From the NCBI GenBank assembly GCA_948474755.1, contig CAOLHI010001433.1, positions 124,001 to 188,000 on the forward strand: DNA of 64,000 nt, read 5' to 3'. Source of the DNA: Ctenosaura bakeri (taxonomy: Eukaryota > Chordata > Lepidosauria > Squamata > Iguanidae). The stretch's first letter is position 1. Every line of letters begins with the position of its first letter. The notes under the pieces were generated by a model. It saw nothing but the letters and a program-made list of their open reading frames with translations. It ran no database searches and was not told the origin of the DNA. The position numbers were made by a program, and so were the translations under genes. Positions 13,601-25,600 of this stretch are shown here, piece after piece.

Positions 13601-16600
13601 ACTTGTCCCACAAAGTAGGGGAGGCTGCCCATTGTGTCTCAGCACCAGGCTTCCCTCTGAATGATTAGTCTTCGCCGCAGTTGAGTGCCCGTGGGTCATT
13701 GCAGAATGACTTTCTCAGAAGTGGGGAGGCTGCCTGTGGCAGCTCTTTGTGAGGCTCTGCTCTGGGCTCGCTCACGTCCTGTTAGGAGCCAGGTCCTTGC
13801 TAGCTGTAGCAATGCTGAAGCAAGCTCTTTGGCAGGATCATCATCCTTCCTCTTGCAAGATTTGTATAAACATATATTTCCAACACAAAATATGAAGAGT
13901 ACCTTCAGTTGCTGTGATTGTGTATTCCACCCACCTTCTTGCTTCAGAAGCCCAGACCCTACCGTCTGAATGTGCCCATTATCAATTTTTTTTAACTGAG
14001 GCAAAACAGATCTATTCCACTTTTCTGAAATAACCCTGGATCTTTGTTTTATTTATGTATTTAAACTCTTTTGTGAAGAGCAGCATGATAGAAGGGTTGG
14101 AAGGATGAGATGATGGCTGAGACGAGACATTTCTTGAGTGTTTCTCAAGAGACAAGAATGTCCTTTAGGAAAAAAAGAGAGAAGAGGAAAAGGAAAATCT
14201 TGCCGGGTGTCCAGTTCTGTAGGTGGTGGGCAAACCAGCAGGCTTTGCCTCCGGAAGGGGGCACACGGGACAAAACTGTGGTGTGGGCGCCCCCTCCTTC
14301 TCCCGCCAGCTTCAGGCACCACAGTTCAGGAAGCATATTGACAAGCTGGAGCGTTTCCAGAGGAGGGCGACCAAGATGGCAAGAGACCAAGCCCAGTGAG
14401 GAATGGTTTTGGGGCGCTGGGTTGGGTTAGCTTGGAGAAGGGAAGACCAAGAGGTGACATGATAGACCCATCTTTAATTATCTGAAGAGACATCATGTGG
14501 AAGATGGAGCCAGCTTGTTTTCTGCTGCTCTAGAGACTAGGACACAAATCCGTGCCTTTGCCATCCCTTCCAGCTCTGTGATTCTATGCTTCAAAGACAC
14601 ACATTCTCAGGAAATGCCCACAGTTCCCCTGTGTGGCCCCCAAAGCTTACTGCCCACTCTCTCCAGGGTATGAAGCTCTTTTTACCCGAGAACGTATGCA
14701 GTTTTAAAAACTTAATTTTCTTCCCCAGGGTGTGTGGACGCAGAGCACAGGGTGATCCAGGGAAACTCCTGCTGCCCACGTGACTCTGCCCAGTAGATTG
14801 TCTTTCAACTAATGCACTGACCAGAATCTTTTTCTCCTCTCTCCCATCCCTGTATCCTCTCTCTCTCTCTCTGTCTCTTGTTTCTTTCTCTCTTTCTTTC
14901 TCTGAGTGCCTTTAACTGTAATCTGTAGCCAAATGGGCCACTAATCACTCCTCCTCTGTCCGTCCTCTCTAGGAAAACATAGACCTTTCCTTAGATGCCT
15001 TAGAGCCCAGTACATCTGGTTCTGTAGCCACAGTAGACCAAGCGTCACACCAGGCACTGGTAAGCTGCATGAAAGGGATACTCTGGGGCGGACCCCCGGA
15101 TCCTCGTGGCCCTTCCGTTTCTTGGCCCTCCGTCCTCTCCTGTCCCTCCCCTCTTCTTCTCTCGCATTTGCGTCCACTACTGCCCTGCCTGCTCCCAAGT
15201 TGGCTGCCGGGTGTGTTTTCCAGGTTAACTTCTGGTGGGATGGGCAAGGGGAGAGGAGGGGGAAGGGGTTCATGGTTTTAACTCTGCCATCTATGGGTCA
15301 CATCTGTGGGCTGAATCCTTTAGGGAATGGATGGGAGATGAAGAGCAGTTGGATTGCAGGCTGGCCTCCCCAATCAAGTGAGTCTTGAAGGCTTGGGATG
15401 CTGTTGGATCAAGAGATACTGGTGCAGAAGCTGAGAGCTTGGAAATACTGAGTGTTTTGATCCGTTTTGTTTTTTGTTTTGTTTTGTTTTTGGACTGCAG
15501 TTCCAAAAAATTTGCAAGCTCTGCAAAAGAATAGGGAACAGTGGAAACTGATATTGTTGAGGAGTTTTAAGGAAGCTCCTAAAGGTTTGGGGAGCTTTGT
15601 CCTCAAGTATTGGGAGAAATGAACTTGGGCCAAGTTAATTAGTGACTCTGGGGCGCTTCTTTTTGCCTTCTGGGGATGGATAGGTAGGCTTCGATATATT
15701 CTTTTATAGGCTGTGGCCGGAAAACCCAAGCACTGTCTTGCTGAGTCACACCCAAGTGCCATCTAATTCCATTTTCAGTTTGCAGAAGTGTCCTAGAAAC
15801 TGGTACTGGTGGCATCCGTGGCCTCTTCTGTTGTTGGTCTCCTCCATCAGCATGTCTTCTGAGCCAGAAGGTTCAGCTCCCTTGGCTCAGGAGAAAAGGA
15901 GCGTTTATCCTTCCAATTAGCCATATCTAAGGAGGAGCGAAAACTGTGGCTCTGGGTGGAGAGACGGCTGTCAGGATCAGTTAGGCCTTTGCTCAGATCC
16001 GTGGCTGGTGAACAGGGATGCAAGAGATGTGTGTGTGTGTGGGAGACACGTATGTGTGTGGAAGAGAGAGTGATGGGGGAGAAGGGAGAGCTGTGTCTTC
16101 ATGCTTAAGAGTGCCTAGCTAGCCTTCTCTATTTCATGTGCACCTGGATTGAGATCCAAATGCAGCACATTCTGGAAGGCCCTTTCCCCTGAAGCTATGG
16201 GTCCTTGCAGGCCTGCTGAAATTCAGAAATCTTTATCTCCCTGTGGAAAGATAGCAAGGAGAATATCCAGTCTTATCTCTCTGGTTCCAGAGCCTCGGAA
16301 CAGCCTCCGAAGAGGCCCCGTCTTCCACTTTGGAGCATTTTGGATAAGTTTTGGATACTCAGCCTGTAGTCCCTTTCTCATCAGCCGTGCTAAGGAAGTA
16401 GTCTTGGCCAGGAGAACATAGAAGGGCTTGTGGATTTGGGGGTATGGGGGGTGGGAAGGAAGGAGCTCAGCACCCATTTTGTGATGGGAAGCAGGCCCTC
16501 TTCTCTGTGTGGTTTGGGGATGCTCCATCACACCTCCCGTTGTTGCATTTGGTTTAAGAACCCAAGAAGCCGCTTTATTCAGGCAGCTTGTGGGCCTGTC

Positions 16601-19600
16601 TTTCTGGGATCCCATCTCATTACGTTTCTTAGGATGACACAAGGCTCTAAAGCTTTTGGGGTGTCTCCCTGCCACCTCCAAGAGCTGAAGGCTGGTAGCT
16701 TGTGAACTCATGTGGCTTTTCAACTGTTAAGAGCACAGTGGCAGTCCTGGTGGTTCAAACTAAGGGTGGGAACAGACAGTGTCCTCCTCTGGGGTGCAAA
16801 CATTAGATGCAGGGGAGTGGGGAGATGAAGGCAGAACACGTGGGTAGTAAAAAACCCGTTTCCAAGGAGCAAGTGGGTTACTGTTAGCACAGACTTCAAG
16901 AAATTTATGCCTTGCTTCCTTTAGCCATTTGACTTTGATTCTGCCCTCCACTCTTCTTCTTTTTTAAAAAATTTCCATCTGCCAGTGGCAGCTTTGGAAG
17001 CATTTTTGGGGTGTTGGTGGAACCCCCTCACCGCCACTTTGTAAGTTGTAGTCCCTTCCACATATCTCTATTTTGGTCTGGAAGATAATTCCCTCATTTC
17101 TCCCCACTCCCCGGCCCTCCCCTCTTAGGAAGTGAAATCTAAAAAGCTGATAATGGGTCATAAAATGCTAATACATCCTAATGCATGCGCATTCAGCAAA
17201 TGTGTTTGTCTAGCGCTCAGAGGGAGATTCTGCGATGTGGCTGAGTCTCTCTCTTGCATGCACAAATACATGCCCTAGTGCTGCGGCAAGGGACCCACAG
17301 AGGATCCTGGTTTCTGTGGGTCGAGGTCAGGGGTGGGCAAAGCGAGACGCCTGCAGCTGGTTTTCGAGGCCCTCGGCCCCTCTGTACTCCCTAGAATGAC
17401 CTTCTTGTGCTCCCCCAACACGTGCATTGACCCAAGCGAAAGCTACCAAGAGTGAGCATGGCCGTTTTCCATAAGTGGCAAGGTCCCCTCGCGGGATTTG
17501 ACGTGGGGAAAAAGAATCCTCTGCCTTCCAAAACAGGTACAATGAAAAGCAGGAATAATAATAACAGACAGCAACAACGCATTATTATCCGCTTTTGGGG
17601 AAAAAGCAGGATATCCATTATTGGGGGGAAAAGACAGGATTTAAATGGAATTATTATTAAGAATAATATCAATATCAAGACCAATTTTGGGGGGGAAATA
17701 GCATATAAATGGTTAATGACAATAATAATCATCATGTCCGTTATTGGGGGAAAATATGATTTAAAATAATAATAGTATCATCATCATCATCAATTATTAG
17801 AGGGGAAAGTAAGATATAAATGAGTAATAATAACAGCAATTAATATTATTAGTAGTAGTAGTATTAGTAGTAGTTGTCAATATCCATTATGGGGAAAAGG
17901 CAGAGTATAAATGGGTAGGATGTAAATGAGTATACATAATAAAGGATATTCTTATTCTTATTATTATTATTATTATCCTCATCCTCATCTGTCCTTCTAC
18001 ACTGAAAACATCCATTTAGCCCTGCCTTCCCCAACCTGCCCCCCTTCTGGTGTGTTGGACCGACAGCAGTGGGGGTTTTTTGTTTCCTTTGGGGCCGGTT
18101 TTTGCAGTCCATGCAATTTTGGGGTGCTGAAAACTGGCCCCTGGGCCCACCGCAGTGGCCCCCGACTTCTGGGTAGGATGGGGTGGCTGGTATGGGTGGG
18201 GCTGGGACCCCCATGCAGGGGCTCCCTGTAGACTGAGGGACCACCACTGCCGAAGGGTGACGGGGGTCTTCTTTTGTATGCGTGTGGGAAGGAAGAAGAG
18301 AAGGAGGGGTTGTGGGAAGCCGCCGCTGCTGCAGCCACCGTGCCGTGCGACTGTCACCCTCGCAGCCCATAATTTTCCTTTTCCATTAGGGTTCAGGCCC
18401 ATAAAGAAGCGGGGAGGCGGCGAGGCTTGAAGGGCCCGCCTGCCGCTTGTCATTTTAATGGGGGGGGGCTGTTAGTGCGGCACGGCGCCGGCCGTGATGG
18501 ATTCCGACCGTTTGTGTGGTGGTCGGAGGCAGAGAGGAGTGGTGTCACAATTGCAGTGCTCTTTTTCTTCCAGGGAAATTGGGGCTCTAAACCTCCTCCC
18601 CAGGTTTCTTTCTCCTTCCTGTATCCTCTCCCAAAAGAGATACCCTGCAGGTATTGTTGAACCACACCTCCCATCAGCCCCCTAGCCAGCAGAGGTGGTG
18701 CTGGAGCTGTGTTCCAGAGGAATGCTGGGAGTTAGAGTCTGACAACGTTTGCAGGGCTGTGCAATTCCTGCCTTCATTATGGACCCAGCAAAACCCGCAA
18801 AAGAGCGATACCTTTATCGGTTGGCCAAATTGCAGAAACTACATCCTGCGAGCTGGCAAAGTTTCACTGACTATTCCCTAACCAGGCAAAAATGTTAAAA
18901 ATCAGACAGGAGAAGACAAACGGTGAGTTTAGAGTCGAAAGCTGGCATGATGTATATTTTGTGCATTTTGGTTGGCCAATAAAGATATCACTCTTTTGCA
19001 GATTTTGGATTTTGTTGTATTTTGCTGCATGGTCAGCGGCTACCTTGAATACTTTCTAGACCAGTGTGCTCCCTCAAAGGAGTTTATTCAACACACGCAC
19101 ATCTATAGGGCTCCGGTCCAGGCCGTTTGGAGGCCTGTTCTCCCTATATGGAGAGAGCCAGTGTGATGTTGTGGTTTGACTGCAGCACTGGAGACCAGGG
19201 TTCGATTCCCCGTTTGGCTGCGGAAACCCACTGGGGGACTGCGGGCGCATCATGCGCTCTCAACCCCCCCCCCACTTCTGCTTTGTGCTTTTGGGAACGC
19301 AACCCTGAATTACAGTCACAGACTCCTGCTGAACAGACATCTACTCTGAACCGAATCAAAACACATGGATTTTTAATTTTGACGCAGTGTCTCTTCCTCT
19401 ACGTGTGCCTTTGAAGAAAATCCATGTCGAGGCAGAAGGGGGAAGAGGGTTATTGGTATCTCTCTGAAGGGGCAGCTTAGCCCTCTCCTGATTCCCAACT
19501 GGATGGAACCCCAGTGGCTGTAGGGCCTGGAAGCGGAGGAAGGTTGTTATCCAGGAATAAAGAAGCCAAAGCCAGGGAGCACCCAATAAAATCCACAGAG

Positions 19601-22600
19601 TTGGCTGAGCTAGATTGGTCCAAGAGACTAGGATGGGCTGGATTGGTCCGAGGGTCGGATTTAGTGTAAGGCCTTCTTTGTTGGAAGCTGTTCCGTTTTC
19701 TCGGACCAAGAGCCACTCTCCAGAGCCTCGGGCAGATGTGTTTTTCCTATCAGCTCCTCCTGTTAACCAGAGATGCCGGGAACCGAACCCGGGTCCCTTC
19801 TGGAGGAAGAGCACATGCACCATCGCTGAATGCGGGCCAGGAGAACCGGGTGCTGGAATTAAGTCTTCGGCCTCTCTTGGGACTGAAATCAGGGGCAAAG
19901 CTGGGAGACTCACCAAAAGAGGGGCACGTTTGATGACGGTCATGTGAACTTTTTTTGTGGGGGGGCATTTTAAGGCCCGTCCTTTCCCACTACCAGTAGC
20001 AAAGACAACTGAGCCACTTATGCCTGTATGTGTGTGTCTCTGTGTGTGTATGTGTATCCACACCGCGCAGCTGCTCCTCCAATTGCTCCCTGCTGAGTTG
20101 CGGGGAGTAATTTCTGCTGCTTAAGCCTCCAGATTGAATTTCTACCGAGTAAACGTCTTGTGCTGGAACATTTTACTAGACAATGTGTGTTTCTCCTGTC
20201 TCTGGTATTAAGTATTGATTCTTCCTGGGTGAAAGGATCGTTTCTGAGCCGAGCAAGGCCGCCCCTCGCTGTTGCGCGCTACCGACTGCTTCCTCGCTTT
20301 GAGGGCTGAGCTTTTCTCCCCCGGGCTGACTTGTGGAGGGAGGAGACGTGGTGGTGGGAAGACACCAGCAGCGCATGTTTCCATCCCTCGGCATTGCCGC
20401 CCCTCTCAAGCATGGTGCATGCTCTCTCTTTCTCCTCCCCCCTCCCCCACCGCATCCCCTCGGGGGTCCCGGTTTCTCAGCAGAATTACAGACTCAACAC
20501 CCTATAACTATCAGATGCCCTCCCTGCAGGTCCGCTCTCTCGCCCGGACAGATGAGGCCCGTGGCTTGCTGTGGCTCCTAGAGGAGGAATCCCTTCAGCC
20601 CGGCGGCAACGAAGACACTCTCCTGGACCGACTGTTCACCTACTATGGCCCACAGGATGGAGACAAAAAGGGTACGGGAAAGTCCTTCAGTTGGAGCCCC
20701 AGAATGACTGCCTGGGCTAGGAAAGGGTTACAAAGCTGGCCTTATTTTATTTAAGACCAGCCTTTGCGGTGACTGTTTTTCAATACCCTGAATGTCACAG
20801 ATCCTGCCAGATTTGGGAAGCTAGGCAGTGCCAGGCATGGTGAGTCCTTGGATGGGGGACATGAAAGCACCAAATCTTCTTCTGATCTTGAAAGCTAAGC
20901 AGGGTCAACCTTGGTTAGCACTTGGATTTAAGACCACCAATAAATCCAAGTGCTGTAGGCTGTATTTCAGAGGAAGGAACTGGCAAAACCACCTCTGAGG
21001 ATTCCTTGCCTAAGAAAACCCTATGAATTCGTGGGGCCTCCCTAAGTCTACAAGTGACCTGAAGGCACATACATGCACACAAAGAATAAAGACCCTAAAG
21101 ACCCCAGATTCTGTCTGATCTTGGAAGCTAAGCAGAGTTAGCTCCAGTTTGTACTTGGATGGGAGACTGCCAAGAAATCCCAGGTGCTGTATGTTATATT
21201 TCAGAGGAAGGCAGTGAGTGACCAACCATGCCTGAGTATTCTTTGCCTAAGAAGACCCCATGAAATTAATGGGATCACTGTAAGTTGACAGGTGCCTAGA
21301 CGACACACATGCGAACACACCTTTTGTAGTATAAATAAGCTTTCAGGACAGAATAGGCAGACAGGCAGGCAGGTGTACTAGTGGCTGCTCTTGGACAGAC
21401 CCCGAAAAAGCTGATGGGGAAGGACGGGAGACGCAGTCCACTTCATGCTTTCTCTGTCTCCCTCCCACAGGCCATGATCCGCTGCTCCGGAGCAACAAGC
21501 CCCGCCACTTCTTCCTGGGCCACAGCTATGGCACCAACTGGGTGGAGTACGACACCACCGGCTGGCTGAGCTACGTCAGGCAGAACCCGGCCTCCCAGAA
21601 TGCCTTGGCTGTCCTGCAGGAGTCTCAGAAGTAAGTCACCGGCGCCTGTGACGCCAGACTCCCCTCCAGAAAGAGTTGGTCTTGTTGTTGCTTGCTGTCG
21701 TGCTTGCTTTGACGTACGGTGAGCCTCTGAATGAGAGAGACCTGGTTTCCCCAGAGCTCCGCTCAGGTCTTGCAAGCTCAGAACAGCAGCTGTGAGTTTC
21801 CTGATGGAGTCCATCCGTCTGCAGTGGGGTCTTCCTTCTTAACTACTCCCTTCCACCCTTCCCAGCATTTGCCATTTTTTCCGATGCTTATTTTGCATGC
21901 ATTGAGTGCTTTTTAAATATGCATTGCATTGATATGCTTTCTTCACTGTCCAGATTTCAGTACTATACCTAGGAATTGGAAATGTTGTGGCGTGGGTGAT
22001 CCTGGCTTTTGTATTTAACGGTACATCATTCCACTTGAGGATCTTACCTGGTTCCTTCATTCTAGGTGTGGGGAAAGCCAACCCCCCCCCTTGTCTTCAA
22101 AGCACCTCTCCCACAGGAGACGTTGAATGCCGTACGGATGTTGCTGTGTGGGTGGGCCTCTTGCTCAGACTTTGGGGGACTACAACTCCCAGAATCTCCT
22201 AGCCAGCCGTCCAGAAGGAAGAATATGGTCTTTCTAAGCCTTGGCAGAGAAAAGCAGGCCCCACGAGAAATGCTGATTCTCTCTCTATCTATTTTCTCAC
22301 TCTGCCCATCTCAGGAAGATAATCAGCAGCCTCTTTGCGTGCCGGGGCGGGAACACCATGGTCTTGTCTGGGTCTGTCGCTGGCCTCGAGGGGGGCTCTC
22401 AGCTGGCTCTGCGTCGGGCCACTAGCATGCGGAAGACCTTCACGACAGGCGTGGCGGCCGTGAAGAAGAAGTCGCTGTGCATCCAGATCAAGCTGCAAGT
22501 GGTGAGTTTCTAAACTGCCCTGGGGAGTTGAGAGGAAAGGCACTCCGCACATGTGCAGAGGTGCTGCTAAATACAGCAAAATCTGAAACTCACGAGCAGC

Positions 22601-25600
22601 AGTGGAACCTTTTTTTGGGCCAGCTCTAAGGCATAAAATACATCACACCAGCTTTTGAAGCTTCACTGGCTTCAGGCAAAGGTGTTAAAAATCATACAGG
22701 AGAGAAAATGGCGATGATGTTAGAGTCCCAGGCCTCCATTATGTCTGAGATGGCTGTCAGTGGAGATGGCGTGGAAGGGTTTCAAATGCAGGAAGAGATC
22801 ATGCTGCTTATTGGCCATGTGAGGACTAGGGACAAAGAGCTATAAACAACAGGTAATAAACGTTTCAGCTCCATTAGCAACAGAAAAGTAACTTCTCTTC
22901 AGGCCCAGCTGTCCCTGTCCTGTGTGAAGCTAATTGCTCCTGAATTGCTTTTTTCCCCCAAAAAAAGATAACATTTCCAAACTCTGGGCTGGCTTGGGGG
23001 GCTTGTAAGGTCCGATCAAGGCCAGCCCACCCCTTTCCCGCCTTCCCTGGACTCAGTGCTCTTTCCTTGCCCCCCAGGACGCCCTCATCGACACCCTGAA
23101 GAAGTCCAAGCTCCACTTTGTCCACTGCTTCCTGCCCAAGGCGGACGGCTGGAGCGGGGGTGCCCGGCGGGTGAGCACCAGCGAGCTGGACCTGCACGGC
23201 GAACACTGCGAGGCCGGCCTCATGCAGCTGGACGTTCCCCTCCTGAGGGCCCAGATCCGGGGCTCCCGCCTCCTCGACGCCCTTCGGATGTACCGCCAAG
23301 GTTGGTGCTCCGCCTGCTGGTGGGGGGGGGATTTTGCAGCAGAGAGAAATTCTGCTACCAAATTAGTTGGCTCTGCAGGGCCGCCGTTTCTTCTTGAAGC
23401 CAGTTCAGTGCTGGCAGAGAGGGTGGGCGAGCGAGAGGTGGAAAGGGTGATGTGGCTGAGTCAGTTGTGCATTGCTTCTGAACTGTGACCCTGGAGAGCA
23501 GGATTCAGTTGGATGCTCAGGCGTGGAAACCCCTGGGAGACCTTGGCCATTTCTGCACTAGACTGTTATAGTGCTATTATTCCACTTTCAATATCCTATG
23601 GAATCCTTTGAGGTCTCTCCCTAAACTGCGAAACCCAGGATTCCATAGGATGTTGGAAGTGGAATAACAAAGCACTATAACAGTCTAGTGCGGAAATGGC
23701 CCTTGGGTACCTGACACAATCCCAGCGCTGGAACAAACTCTGATAGGTTTGCCGTAAGGTTGCCATAAGGTGGGAACAATTTGAAGGCACACAACAACAA
23801 AAACAACAACAAGAAGAAAATTTTCCCAGGGGGCCTTAGTAATAATGGGATGAGGAGACACCCTTCTTGGTCTGTAGCATTTAATACTTTGGTATCCTCT
23901 CTTATCTCTCCATCCATTCCTGCTTCTTCCCCCTTGTATTAGCCATGGAGTGAGTCCAACCAATTAGGGATCATGATGTTGCCATAGTAAAAGGTAGCCA
24001 ATTAATTTTAGATATATTTTAACGTCACTGAAGGCAAGCAAAGACAGTGGGAGTCAGTAAAAGGGTGTGTTCCTAGGATTGCTGGCAAGGAGATTTGCAG
24101 AAACTGTTGTGAAAACTTGTGAGGGGTTCGGTTTGCCTTAAGCCCGATGAATCTTCCCTTCCATGTGAACCTGGCTTGGTTTTCTGTTGCCCTCCTCTCT
24201 CCCTCCGACTCAGGCTGGGAAGCTGTTCGCCTCTGCCCCTCCCAGTGCCCCCAACTAAGCACACTTCTGTATTCATCCTTCCGAAAGATGCACCATGGAA
24301 TTGGTGTTTATTATTTCAAAACCAGGTTGTTAGTGCTCTGAAGCCCGATCGATGCCGTGCGGAGAACCCAGGATCAATGGCCCAGTGGGCGGAGGGAAGG
24401 GGGGGCCACACCACCCTGGTCGATGATGCTGATGATTAATTAAGACCTGAAGAATCAACAGTGCTATCTCTGCCCATAAATTTAATTGCCGTTCATACAC
24501 AGTCGATACCAGGATAGGTTCTGCTTCCTCCTTCCCGCAAGGTGGAGGGATGCAGACTGTCTGTGTGCTTCTTCCAGAACTGAAAGGTGTATCGGCCCCC
24601 TCCTTGGGGGAATATTTGTTTGGGTCCCCCTGGTCCGTCTCCTTCATTCCTTGGCAGGCTGTTCCTAAAAGCCTTCTGCAAACAAGAGGAGGAACAAAAC
24701 TGTCGGCCTCTTGAGACTGCCTCTCTCTCTCCCACAAGGGGAAACTGGGTTGTCTCCTTTTTTTCCAGACAGTTGAAGGCAATATGGCAAGGAAGCAGAA
24801 AAAAAGACCTTTGCGTGTACTTCTGTCTCTAGTAAACAAAGATTGCTTCAAAAGCCCTCCCTCCCCTCCAAATCCCTTGTTTTGGTTGGCTTGAGTAGAG
24901 CTAAAGATACAGGTGTGAGCGCAATGGGAAGCGAAACCTCCGTCAGGCTGCTTTTAGCCATCTTGAAAATGCTCGTTGGTCTCCAGCTGTTTCTCTTGGC
25001 TGGCTTGCAGAAGTTTGAGGAGTCACACGGAGGTTTCTCCTTGGTTCCCCCCCTTTCCCCCATATTTGCCACTAATTGCCCTCAAGTCGACTTTGACTTA
25101 CTGCAGCCCTATAAACGAGAGACCTCAAAGTCACCCTGTCCTCAGCCGCACGGCTCACATCTTGCAGATTCAGGGACGTGCCTTCCATGGTTAAGTCTGT
25201 CCACCTGTAATGTGGTCTTCCTCTTTTCCTGCCGCCTTCCACCTTCCCAAGCATGATTGTCTTCTCCAGGGAGTCACGTCTTCTCATGATATGACCAAAG
25301 TACAACAGCCTCAGTTGAGTCATCTTGGCTTCCGGAGAGCGTTCAGGCTTGATTTGATCGAGGACCCCTTCGTTGTCTTTCTGGTGGTCCAGGATATCTG
25401 CAAAACTTTCCTCCAGCCCCACATTTCGAATGAGTTGATTCTCTTCCTATCAACTTTCTTTACTGTCCAATTCCCCTACCCACCCATCCCCAATAAAAAG
25501 GATAACAGCAGGCTTTGTGGATGCTGCAACTTGTGCAAGAGCCGGAAATCCCTTCCACAGGGCCTGCACTGACCTCCCTCTGATCCTTTTAAGCAACAGG

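Noticed and set aside
19147..19265. Possible tRNA gene (agggttcgattcccc)
   Set aside because: Box B-like word belongs to a SINE head; no cloverleaf and many similar copies.
19356..20063. 235-codon minus-strand ORF inside intron 13
   Set aside because: No start context, domain or family resemblance; composition is that of intron sequence.
21098..21180. Possible 5S rRNA gene
   Set aside because: Only the 3' half is 5S-like, with mutations and a SINE body attached.
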